DNA from: Capniomyces stellatus
Taxonomy: Eukaryota; Kickxellomycota; Harpellomycetes; Harpellales; Legeriomycetaceae
NCBI GenBank assembly: GCA_001661515.1
Contig: LUVW01000002.1
Coordinates: 317,850 to 381,849 of the forward strand
Length of the DNA: 64,000 bases
Reading direction: 5' to 3'
Below, piece by piece: positions 53,665 through 64,000 of the stretch (its first letter is position 1; every line of letters begins with the position of its first letter). The notes beneath the pieces were generated by a model. The model was given only the letters and a program-made list of their open reading frames with translations, made no database searches and was not told the origin of the DNA. A program made the translations under genes and the position numbers.

Positions 53665-56600
53665 TTAAAGCAAAGAGAGTCTAGCTCTGGCAGCATCAGA
53701 GATTTCAGAGTCAGAGTCAGCCAAGGCAATGGTGACAACGTCCTTGATGTTTTGGGCAAATGGAGCAATGGAATCAGGGTGATTTTCAATCAAGAAACAC
53801 AAGGCGTCATAGACAGGCTCGTCTTCTTGGTGATCGTTTTTCAAAGGCAGATTGGAGAGCCAAACGGGCATTACTTCGTTGTATGGAATGAGGTTGGGTA
53901 CTTTCATGATGAGTCTAGCTACGGAGCCACAGGCGTTGTCCATGAGATTGGATGAGTTGGAGTTTTTGCTGAATAGGGAGGCGAGAGACTTGAGGATGTT
54001 GGGGAATTGGGAGGACCAATCGACACTGGAGTAGTAGACAATGAGGCCGATTCCGTATGCGCTGTTTGATTGGACTTCAAGCTCAGGATCAGACAAGCCG
54101 TTCATAAAGAGCTTGTACAGAGGTTCGGCGTATGGGGTGATGTTTTGGCCAATGTTCTTTGTGACTTCAGACATGCAGCCAACGCTCATTGAGCGTTCGG
54201 CGAGAGCGCATGAGGGGGAGGAGAAGGATTGGAGCAGAGGCAAGAAGGAGTTGAGCAGGGGAACAAACTCGGCGGACATTACATGGGACAGCTCAGCTAC
54301 ACAGTCTCCGGTTGCACCAATAAGCAAAGAGTCGTACTCGGCCATTTCACCAGGGGTCAGGTCTTCATCCTCGTCATCCTCGTCGGGCATTTGGCACAGT
54401 GCCTTCTTTTGGAGGAGCAGCTGGAGGTTCTCAACAAGAGCATCGATGTGGTTCTGGATGAGGGCGGGGCCGACTTGGGTCATGGCGGCTCTTAGCTCGA
54501 CAAGAATCTGGGTAACGACCATGGCCTCGTCCTCCTCAGTCCACATCTCCATAATGGCAGGCATGACGAGGTTGATCATGGCGGCAATGTTGTCGTGAAG
54601 GGGAATTTTAGCGGGAACGCCTGGGACCCAAGGCTCGGTGGAGCCCATGGAGTTGAAGGTGGTGACAAAGACAAAGAGGCCGCTGATGGCAGACTTCCTG
54701 GTGGTTTCAGAGTAGTGGGCCAAAAGTTTGACCAGTTCGGTTACTATTTGGGAGACAAAAGGAAGGAACTTTGACCTGGTGTTGGCAAAGAGTTCGGCTA
54801 CGCAATCAGCAGCAATTTCCTTTTCCTCGGCAACAGCGGTGTTGACGTTGAAGTCAGTCTCGTCGTCATCATCGCCATTAATCAGGGCCTCAGCAGTGCT
54901 TGGGTCGTTAAGGGACTCGTCAAGGTTGAATGTTAGTAGAAGTTCAGGCACAATGTGTTCAAGGTACTGGCCAAAGTCTTCGCCAAAGACTCTGCTCAAA
55001 ATTCCAAAGAAGCAGAACCCGCAGTCACGCAGTGTTGGGTAGGGCATCTTCATTCCCTCAAACGCGAGACGTACGGTGTCAGTCAGGTATGGTCTAAAGT
55101 CGTTCTTGCCCATTGCCTCAGCGATGGTTCCAGCGGTGTCGGTGGCTACTCCACGCAGCGAAATGTTCTCATCGCCTTCGGTTAGCGACATTGCCTGGCC
55201 AATTCTCTGCATCACCTCGGTAAAGTAAGGCGCAAAGGACTTTCCTGACGCATGCGCTGCGCTTCCTATTGCGGCCAGAGCCATGGGCTTAACAGCAGCC
55301 GGCCCGTTGTCAATCAGCAATACCAGCTGCTGCATGAGCTGCGGCAGGTACTGGATGACGTTTGCGCCAAGCCCTTCCAGAATTGCATCAAGCGCGTTGC
55401 ACGCGTGTTTTCCTATTTCCACATCGGTTGCCGAGTTCAGAATGTTCAGAATCAGCGGAAGAAGCTGTGCGTGGTGCTGTGATATTTCCTCAGACAATTC
55501 GTCCGCAAAGCACCCAAGTGCCATGCACGAGGCTCTTCTGACTCTGGTGTCTGGGTCCTGCAAACCAATGCTCACCAAGTTCACCAGATCTGCTGTCTGG
55601 CTGCGCACAAAGTCTACGCTCCCTTCAATTGTGATGGCCAGCGCAAGCATAGCCCCCTTTCTTGACATTGGGTCTGGGCTTTGCATGTACTGCACAACGT
55701 GGCTCGACACTATTGGGAACACCTGAGCTGGCGGCATGTTTGTTGAAAGCACATTCAGCACTCGAAGTGCTACTCTTGACGGTGAGTCCTCGTCAATGTC
55801 TTCTGGATCATCCTCTGTTGTAATTGTCATCAATCTCTCAATCAGCCCCGGAACTATCTTGAGCTTCTGAATTCTTGTTCTCTTGTAAGTCGACGCCCAC
55901 ACCAAAAAGTTCAACGACATAATACGCAGATTGTCATCCAGATCCTTATTCGTTCCCACCAACAACCCAAACTCCACCAATTGCCCAAGATGCTTGTTCA
56001 GCAGCGGAGCCTCCAGCAGCAGCAGCACATTCAGAACTTCAAAACACTTGCTTGCATTGTCCTCATCCCCTACTGCCAAACACGCCTCCAACACCTGCGC
56101 CAGCGCTGGCACCAACGACTGGAACTTTTGCACCTCCTTCTTGTCGTCGCTGTCTATAAACTCTCCTACTTTACAAATCGCCTCAACCGTCTTCACTCGC
56201 ACCTGCAGACTCTCTGGGTCATTAACCAGCTTCTCAAACAGCCCCATCAACGAGTCAAAGTTTTCTGGAATAGTTTCTGCAATCGTCTCCAACAACGAGT
56301 CCAACACAAACACTCCTATTTCCCTATGTGAAACCGTGGCGCTATTGCAACACCCATACAGGAACTCCACCAACCCTGGCCACGCATTTTTTGGCACATC
56401 GATCTTTGCTATTGATGATATCACTCTCCCCAGTCCGTGCTGCGTAAGCTTCTCTTCCTCAACAAGTATCTGCTTTAAAAGATGTTCCCTAATTGACTGG
56501 CAAACTGACGCTTCTTGAAGCTCCCAATGCTTTGGTAATCTCTTACGAAGCTCAACTGCTGCAAGTTGGCGCACCTATTTCACAAAACAGTCATTTTAAT

Positions 56601-56892
56601 TAGCTCTAAATTTTTATATTCTAGTACTCTTGTACTTTTTCAACTAGTCAAATACTCTAATCTTTCATCACAAATAACTCAAATCATTCAATTCACTCTA
56701 TTTATTAGAACTCTACTTTACCTGCCATTCAGTGGCTGTAGCAGAGATTTCTGCCAAAGCTGGCACACATTCCTTTTGGCTATAAAATTGCTCACTTAAA
56801 TTCTTGGTGACTTCTTTGATCGTTTCTGTGTTTGTTGCAAACACCAATTGACGCAATTGGATTTGCAAATTCCCTATAAACTGTGCTTCCAT
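53665..56892 (-). CDS. KAP123: Importin-beta family karyopherin, Kap123/importin-4 type
   Basis: Nuclear import receptor, typically for ribosomal proteins and histones. Two exons: 56892-56722 and 56574-53665, giving 1026 residues. The first exon (MEAQFIGNLQIQLRQLVF...ATEWQ) joins in frame to VRQLAAVELRKRLPKHW, the classic importin N-terminal pattern. The open frame alone would begin at a GTG and miss this exon. The rest is HEAT repeats; diagnostic stretches include LQDPDTRVRRASCMALGCFAD and GVATDTAGTIAEAMGKNDFRPY, and two acidic loops (NGDDDDETDF and MPDEDDEDEDL) that fit cargo or Ran regulation. The EYDSLLIGATGDCVAEL and HQEDEPVYDALCFL segments match Kap123/importin-4 rather than importin beta-1 or Kap121. 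Confidence 0.93.
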
Positions 56893-58322
56893 TTTGTTAT
56901 ATATTTTTTTGCCCTCTTTTGTTTACTCTTCCTATCACTACAATATCAATATACACAATCTCTTAGTCTTTGTTTTTCCATTTTCTACCCTCTTTTTTTT
57001 ATTGGCAACCTTTTATTGATTATTTCGATTGAAAGTATTAACACAAATGCATCAACAAAAGAGTATCAACACAGGAGTATCAACATAGGAGTACCAAACT
57101 TCTACAAAGTTAATAGTAATGTATTGCCCTTGGAATACTGTCTGATCGAGCTCATTTATATATGCACTTACCTATTACTGAACAGTAAAAAAAAAAAAAC
57201 TCAAACCAAAGTTAAACTAGGATCGTTGTATTATTTTGATTATTTTATTTCCTTCCCACAAGCTTTTTTTTTTCTTTAACTCTAATTTTTTTTTATTGGA
57301 AAAAAGAATGAAAATTTTTCTTTTAAATCCAACTTGATGTTGTTTACGATTTATAACAATTTCTAATTTCGGTTGCCAAAAGTGAAGCTTTTAGACTAAA
57401 TCAGTAAAATCATCTACTTTTTATTGTGCCTTGACTTTGTTTCTTTCTAGATTTCCAACCACTTTACTCCTAACCTTGTTAGGTCCAGATTAAAAAATAT
57501 TTACGTCTACACTGTAAGTTCCAACCAATTATTCGCCATTTTGGTTTATTTTTAATCAGCTTGCATTTTTCTTCTGGTGCATCATTCGAATACGAGAATA
57601 AACAGCTTTTAAAACCGGTTAATCTGAACCATCCTTACTTTATAATCAGAAATGTCTACTATATTTATATCGATACTGCATATAGATTAAATTAAAATAC
57701 AGACCAGTTCTACCAACACCTCGATAAAAAACAACCACAAACAAACCACTGCATTTATAGTGAACAATCGGTGTTTGTGTTATTCTTCTACTCCAACCTA
57801 ATAAAAAGGACCACATTTTTTTTGTTTATTTTTTGTTTAGCCATCTCATTTATAATGATTGTTTTCAACAGTCAACCCTGTCAACGTAGCGTTATCTACT
57901 CTTCAGTTTCCAAAGCTCAGCGGTCAACTGCTTTAGCAAAAGCAAGCTACAAACCAAAAAAAAAAAAACATAGTTTAGTCAAAGACACTAGGTGTTAAAT
58001 TTGATCGCTTACATACAAGCACACTTTTTTAAACGTATTTCTGGTAGCTTTTGGAGCAAAGCATGACTCACTTGAGGCAATTGTTGAATGAAAAGCTGGA
58101 TTAACTGCAACTCGATTATCCGCAAATGTCATGTACAATTACCAATATTTTGTTTTTTTTACATAACAATTTAGCAATAAAAAAAAAAGTACAATCAAAT
58201 TAGAATAAAAAAAAGTATAAATGTAGTTGAGCAAGCAAAGGCTTTTTCTATTATTTTTCCTGGTATTTTAAAATTCTACAAAGATTAGCTTTGATTTAAG
58301 GTATTTACTTTCATAAATAAAA
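56893..58322. other. Intergenic region between divergent genes
   Basis: About 1.4 kb separating KAP123 (-) and the tryptophanyl-tRNA synthetase gene (+), so both promoters lie here. The many short frames are low complexity. Confidence 0.6.
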
Positions 58323-60355
58323 ATGACCAAGATCGAAGATAACATGGCTGATTTGAACATCAAAAGGTAAGCAAACAAAATTAAGAAGAAAAATAGTGTT
58401 CAGAAAACAACAAGGTCTTGGATCCTAAATTAAACAAGTAAAATCAGCAACAGCAGCAACAAAAGAGTAAAAAATGATGGGGTGAATTCAATCGAAAAAC
58501 AGAAGCTTTAAAGTGTGAATCTTGGAAACTAACAATTAAATCCTTTGTTATACTTGATTAAAACAATAGCGAGGAACCTACAAAGGGTGCTGAGCAAAAC
58601 ATTACACCTTGGGAGGTTGAGGGGGCTGTGGTTGATGGTGTTCAAATGGCGGTAGATTACGAAAAGCTAATCAAGAATTTTGGAACAAAAGCTATTGGAC
58701 CAGAACTGCTAGAGCGATTTGAAAAAGTAACAGGTCATAGACCTCACATGTTTCTGCGCAGAGGAATATTCTTTTCACACAGGTAAATTGACATGATTAT
58801 AAATAAGGGGTGGAGAGGGGTGGAGGGGATTCAAAAAGTATATTATTGTAATTGCGGCGTACTGCTGGATTCATGAAAATGATTTATATGTGGATAAGTG
58901 TAGTATATTCTAAACAATCGTACTAAAGCACATAAACAATGTTAAATAATATACGTAAATATTGATAGAGATCTGGAAGTTATTTTGACCAGACATGAAC
59001 AAAAGAAGCCATTTTACTTGTACACTGGACGTGGGCCAAGCAAAGGACATATGCATCTTGGACACATGTTGCCATTTGTATTCACCAAGTGGCTGCAAGA
59101 CGTTTTTGATGTACCACTTGTTGTGCAATTGACCGGTAAGTTCTCAAGAGCAGCAATCGCCAAGTTTCATCTCGTTTTAATTACCAGATAATAAGCGGCT
59201 CATTACTAGAATTAAAGGATGCAGGACAGAGTGAGAAAAAAAAGGGCATGATGTTTGAGCATCAAAAACAAAAGGAGATGGTTAGCTAACCGAGAGCTTG
59301 ATTATTAATAAATTAATAGACGATGAAAAGTACTTGTTCAAAAACGGACTATCGCTTGAAGAGGCCTATAAATACTCATTAAGCACAGTCCGAGAAATAG
59401 CAGCAATTGGGTTCAAGCCAGAAAAGACGTTTATCTTCTCGGATTTGGATTATGTGGGTGGTGCTTTCTACAGAAACATCATCAAGGTTTCAAGATCAGT
59501 CACAGGAAGCACAGCCAAGGCCGTGTTTGGGTTTACAGACACCGACTGTGTAGGAAAAGTGTTCTATCCATGCATCCAGATTGCACCAGCATTCTGCAGC
59601 TCCTTCCCAACAATCTTTGGAGAGAACGTAAAGAACATTCCATGTCTGATTCCACAAGGAATTGACCAAGTAAGTATTTTGATTTTGGTTTTTATAACAA
59701 TATCATTGATTGAAGCTAAACCTGCTTGTTATCACACGTTTATTTACTCACGTATTTCAAACAAAACAAAAAAATCGAATATAATCAAACAAATCGAATC
59801 AAACAAATCAAATCAAAACAAACAAAACATAATCTAACCAGAATCTGCATCAATTAGGATCCGTACTTCAGAGTGACACGTGATATTGCAGTCAAGCTAG
59901 GACACCCAAAGCCATCGTTGATCCATTCGGTGTTTCTGCCAGCTTTGCAAGGTCCAAATTCCAAGATGAGCTCATCAGTTGACTCATCAGCTATTTTCAC
60001 ATCAGATACAATGGCCCAGATCAAGAACAAGATCAACAGAAACGCGTTCTCAGGTGGAAGAGACACCCTAGAGTTGCACCGTGAGCTTGGAGGAAACCCA
60101 ACAGTTGATGTTCCTTACCAGTACATGACATATTTTATTGATGACGACGAGTTTTTGAAGAATTTGCACGATGGTTACAAGGCTGGCGTGATCACATCAA
60201 GCGAGATGAAGCAGCACTGTATAAAGACAATACAGGACTACTTGGCTGAATTCCAAAAGAATGAAAAGGCTACCACTGATGAAGTTGTAAAGAACTTTAT
60301 GGATCCTAACTTCCCAAGACCATTCGAAAACATTAATGTCAAAACATCAAAATAG
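58323..60355 (+). CDS. WRS1: Cytoplasmic tryptophanyl-tRNA synthetase
   Basis: Charges tRNA-Trp with tryptophan. Five exons: 58323-58366, 58570-58782, 58969-59135, 59320-59669 and 59858-60355, giving 423 residues (yeast Wrs1 has 432). All introns are GT-AG. Class I signatures: HLGH in [11 protein letters not shown] (exon 3) and KMSSS in [11 protein letters not shown] (exon 5). The eukaryotic-type TGRGPS motif precedes [26 protein letters not shown] and [18 protein letters not shown] are the expected Trp- and ATP-site segments. There is no WHEP domain and no mitochondrial presequence, so the protein is cytosolic. The intron 2/3 boundaries fall at HR|DLEVIL and QLT|DDEKYL. Confidence 0.96.
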
Positions 60356-60913
60356 GCTACATTGATTCCTCTAAGCAATATACTTGGTCTGGATGCTGTT
60401 TTTTCCATTTTCCATTTTCAATTTTTCTTTCCAACTTTTACTGCTATCTTTTCTTCTTCTGTAGAGTTTTTATTTTACAGTTCAACAAAACATATTACCA
60501 TTAAACATAGCTTTCAAAATGTACTTGTTTGTTTTTAACAGAATTCTGATTTTAATGCGTTGCTAAGTTTAGTTGGTTACTAAATCTTAAAGTTAACAAT
60601 TTAATTTATTTAAATTATTTTAATTTTTTTTTTCCGACATTTTTTCTTTATTTTTTTCTTTTTTACAATCGCAATTTTTTCCTTTCAATTTATTGATTTG
60701 TTTTTATTCAATCACAATCAAAAACGCTTTGTGTCCATTTATTTTACTTTTTTCAAAATTTAGAGCTTTTAAATCAGCAATAGGAGAATCAAGGCAAGCA
60801 CAGACACAAACACATTTCAAGACTGAATCCACAAGGACAGAGATCCTAAACAGATAGCGTATACAGACAATAACAATAATAACATCAACCATAATACAAA
60901 AACACAAGGCAAC
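60356..60913. other. Intergenic region
   Basis: About 560 bases; T-rich 3' flank of the synthetase gene and leader of the PPR gene. No further gene. Confidence 0.6.
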
Positions 60914-63085
60914 ATGCTGAGAGCAGTGTCGGTGATCAGCTCAACTAAAAGGGCTGTTCCAATTGGATTACAAGCACGCAATCGGCTGGTACTAGGAATA
61001 ACTAGTAGATTTTTACCACAAAGCAGGGGTTTCTTATTAACAGACGCAGTTTCCCCGGGTCACACAGGTAATTAGCAAAAGGGAGACCTTTCGAATGATT
61101 CATTTGAACACAAGTTTGGTGCAAAAGTTGGAATAGAAATAAGTTTACAAGTTGTGTTATAAATAAATGGAATTTTAATAGATTCTCAAACACCGACTAC
61201 AGATATTAAAAAGGAGGCAGAGCAAACCAAGCAAGAAACGATTGATGGCGAGCTTCCAAATGCTAAAGAAAATGAAGCAAGCAGCAGGATAGTAGCTTTG
61301 AAGAAAGAGCTGCGAGACATAAATGTTCCTAGCGGGCATTTGTTGGTGGAGCTGGCCTCAAAGAAATATGTGGACGATGTCTACAGTACAAAAGGAAAAG
61401 ACAACACAAGCAGATCCAACAATTTGGACTTTAAAAGCTTTTCCGAGATCCGTGGAAGAATTGATCGAATCAAAAAAGAAATATACAGCTCGGGCTTTTA
61501 TAGCGACCACAGCCTGTTGTTGGCTCTTTTACAGTCCTTTTTTGTGGCAAGAGATTTGCGGGCAGCTATTTCCACAACAAGAGAAATGTTTTTAGATAAC
61601 TCGCCGCCAGGAATAGGAATATTGACGTCGCTAGTAAAGGTATGTTTGTAGATTTTATAGCAACTCAAGTATATAATAATGAATATGGATACGGAAATAA
61701 TAACACAGTTTAATTGAGTGTAAGCTTGGTCTGACCAGGAAGTAGCGCCAGTTATTTATGTGCATGTGCATGTGTGTGTGTGTGTGTGTGTGTGTGTGGC
61801 GCTAAAAGTCATTGAACAGTAAACCTAAAGATAACCTAAAGATAACATAAATTGATAATAGCTGGCGTCAGAGGTAAAATCAAAGGACACGGTGTTTGAG
61901 GTAATAGAGCTGATGGAAAAAGCGGGGCTGGAGCCAACACAGGAGATATACGAGTATTTGTTGGCAGCATTGCTAGAAGCAGACCATACAGAACTGACGT
62001 GTATACTGTACAACAAGATGAGAAGCAAGAAAATCACTTTATCAAGGAAGATTAGCGACAGAATAGTGGCAAAGTTGTGTGCAGATAATGAGATAGAGCT
62101 GGCATTTTCAATGGTGTTGGAGATTCAGGAGGAAGGCGTCCAGTTGTTCCCGCAGACCTACTTGCGGTTGTTGCGGGAGTCGGCAAAGAGGTATATGAAG
62201 GAGCAGGTGCTTGTTTCGTGGAAGAAGTGCGTTGATGTGTACAAGTTGAATTTGTGTGAGGGGGATTGTTTGTTAGTGCTGGGAACAGCAGCGCGTAACG
62301 GGTTGCCAAGCTTGGCAGCAGACGCACTGCGAATTATCAGCCAGAAGGGCATGCAGATAGAGGAGTACCATCTGGAGCCGCTTTTCGAGTCGTTTGTGAA
62401 CAGCGGGAATTGGAAGAGGAGTTTTGAGACATTGCACTTGATGCGGAGCTCAGGTATGGGCGACACGGCGGCAACGTGTGTGGCGTTGACGCTTGGGATT
62501 GTGAGGCTGGTGGAGACGATTGGGTACAGTCCGAAAGTAGTGTTTGATACGCTGGTTGAGGTGAGGGACGATTTCCCGTTGGCAGCGGACCAAATAACAA
62601 TAAACTCGATTCTCAAGTCGCTTACAGAAACAGGCCAAACAAACGTGGCAATTGCGAATGTCGACGAGTGGTTTGAAGTTTTTGGGCTGCAAAAGAATGT
62701 TGAGACGTTTGCAATACTTGTGGACGGGTGCCAGATGCAAAAGAACTCGTATGCAGCGAAGATGATGTTTGAGTCGATGCAAACAAACAATGGAATCAAA
62801 CCAAATGGAAAAGTGTACGAATCCATGATTTTGACGAGCTTGACACAGTCCAACTACGAAGGCGCGTTTGATTATCTTGAGGCTATGAAGGCAAATGGGT
62901 TTATTCCTTCTAGCAAAGTATACTCCAAGCTGGCTATAAAGTGCGAGAACTATGGCGACCCAAGGCTTGAGGCTGTGGTTGAGGAGATGAAGCTGTTTGG
63001 TTACCCAACAGCCTTTGGATATAAGCGTGATATGAACTCGGAATTTAAAATTTTGGAAACCAACTATTACCCCAAAAGCTCTTGA
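60914..63085 (+). CDS. Mitochondrial pentatricopeptide-repeat (PPR) protein
   Basis: Likely binds mitochondrial RNA. Three exons: 60914-61067, 61182-61639 and 61862-63085, giving 611 residues. The N-terminus (MLRAVSVISSTKRAVPIGLQ, rich in Arg and Ser, no acids for 45 residues) is a mitochondrial targeting sequence. Helical hairpins of about 35 residues recur, for example AGLEPTQEIYEYLLAALLEA, NVETFAILVDGCQMQKNSYAAKMMFESMQTNN, and GKVYESMILTSLTQSNYEGAFDYLEAMKANGFIPSSKVYSKL. The last two are close to the PPR consensus. Specific orthology (for example to a translation activator or RNase P-type protein) cannot be assigned. No nuclease or SMR domain is visible. Confidence 0.85.
61759..61798. repeat. 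(TG)n microsatellite in PPR intron 2
   Basis: TGTGCATGTGCATG leads into about 14 uninterrupted TG units within intron 61640-61861. Confidence 0.95.
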
Positions 63086-63487
63086 TTCCATACCTTTCAT
63101 TCAACCCATTTTCCACTCTCTCATTTAGCTGCAAGCCCACCCTTCCCTTTTTTTTTTGTTTATAAACTTTGGTTTTAGATGATAATTTTACTTTAATTTT
63201 TTTTGATAATTTTTTTTTGTTGTTAGGTTAAATTAGACTAGTTTGCTTTACATCTCTCACCTAACCACTATCCCTTGTCATCTACTTTTCAAAGCAATAG
63301 TAAAATATAAGTTTCGATTTGTATGAAAAAAAGTGTCAAAAGTAATAAACCAAACTGTCTGGACAATCACAGTTTATATACAAAGTCTAAACTCCCAATA
63401 AAAGTAAAGAAATATCAATAGCGGTAGCACCTAAAAAGGAAAAGCGGATATGGAGATGAAGATGAAAAATGAATAAAAGCCAGTTCA
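63086..63487. other. Convergent intergenic region
   Basis: About 400 bases between the PPR gene (+) and the DHFR gene (-); AT-rich with no feature. Confidence 0.6.
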
Positions 63488-63854
63488 TTAATCTAGCTTT
63501 TCTAATAGTGTGAATTCATAGGAAATGTCGTCGGTGTGCCTAATAGCGCCGCTTTGGATAGGGAACGGAACCAATGACTGCAGACGTCCAAACGGCTGTG
63601 GTTTAAAGTCAGGGTAGTCGTCCATGTTTGGGAAAAAAATGTCACACTTGTTGTAGTCAGGGATGGAGACGTTAGTGATAAATGCTCGAACCAGTCCTGG
63701 CTGCCGAAGAGCTTCCGAGTAAACGCTTGACCCGCCGGTGACAAAGACCCTGTTCAAGGAAATCTTGGAGTCTGGGTTTGTGTTGGTTTCGGTTATAAAG
63801 TTTAATGCTGACTGGAAGTCCGGCAGGACGATAGCGTTTGGGTAGGTCGTTTCA
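63488..63854 (-). CDS. DFR1: Dihydrofolate reductase, 3' exon (gene runs off the window)
   Basis: DHFR reduces dihydrofolate to tetrahydrofolate with NADPH for thymidylate and purine synthesis. Only the last exon (122 codons, phase 1 at its start) is in the window. It begins after TTTAG at 63855-63859 and encodes ETTYPNAIVLPDFQSALNFI, then the NADPH-binding RVFVTGGSSVYSEAL and the C-terminal strands CDIFFPNMDDYPDFK and DDISYEFTLLEK. The folate-binding N-terminal half (with the catalytic acid) would lie upstream, beyond 64000. Sequence 63855-64000 shows no DHFR coding segment and is probably intron. Confidence 0.92.
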
Positions 63855-64000
63855 CTAAATTTCCAAATATACAGATGTTTATATAACATGCGTATTATCA
63901 ATATGTACTTGTAGTGTCAATATATGGCGGTGGGGGAGGGAGGGGGGGTAAAATCAAACTGCAAAATCGATATAACAGTTCCCGCACAAACAATAAATAA
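63855..64000. other. Probable DHFR intron at right edge
   Basis: No conserved DHFR segment is seen on the minus strand here. A C-rich run (GGGGGAGGGAGGGGGGG on plus) is unusual for this AT-rich region. Confidence 0.5.

Overview
The window reads as nuclear DNA of an early-diverging filamentous fungus. Genes are intron-containing, with short GT-AG introns (mostly about 70-200 nt, 5' sites mostly GTAAGT or GTAAAT). Intergenic DNA is very AT-rich and full of homopolymers. The housekeeping set is fungal or eukaryotic (PMR1-type ATPase, Fzo1-type mitofusin, Atg17, Spc25, Kap123-type importin). GH19 chitinases and a plant/fungal-type FPG glycosylase are unusual for Dikarya. My best guess is Kickxellomycotina/Harpellales-like (arthropod-gut fungi), but this is inferred from gene content only.

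Layout. 1-7.9 kb: S-adenosylmethionine synthetase (+), converging on a Golgi Ca2+/Mn2+ P-type ATPase (-). 7.9-9.1 kb: a secreted His/Gly-rich protein with a 63-bp tandem array. 10.8-12 kb: a classical protein tyrosine phosphatase. 12.7-19 kb: three tandem aminoacylase-1 (M20) genes; two are mosaic near-duplicates and one of these has cleanly lost an intron. 19.8-21.8 kb: an Atg17-like autophagy scaffold in five exons and a small upstream ORF. 22.8-23.4 kb: a small secreted six-cysteine protein. 23.5-26.4 kb: an LTR-flanked element with only a gag-like gene, broken by two in-frame TAG codons. 27.2-30.1 kb: an FPG-type DNA glycosylase (five exons) and the kinetochore subunit Spc25. 31.4-40.2 kb: a CPSF6-like RRM protein (nine or ten exons), ribosomal protein L17/uL22 and a mitofusin.

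40.7-51.7 kb: four GH19 chitinase genes in a row on the minus strand. They share a secreted C-terminal catalytic domain but have unrelated N-terminal modules: short pro-region, mucin-like 60-bp repeat region, basic pro-region, and a pro-region with a duplicated motif. One has lost the catalytic general-acid glutamate. A long inverted repeat with 219/220-bp arms lies inside the cluster. 53.7-64 kb: Kap123/importin-4, cytoplasmic tryptophanyl-tRNA synthetase, a mitochondrial PPR protein, and the 3' part of dihydrofolate reductase running off the right edge.

The most notable theme is the chitinase cluster: tandem duplication, a gene-conversion-like 99-bp identical block, N-terminal module swapping and one predicted pseudoenzyme. 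With the His/Gly-rich secreted protein, and if the arthropod-gut guess is right, this could be a chitin-facing extracellular toolkit. That reading is inference. No tRNA, rRNA or CRISPR was recognised. All exon boundaries are read by eye from splice consensus, reading frame and family conservation.
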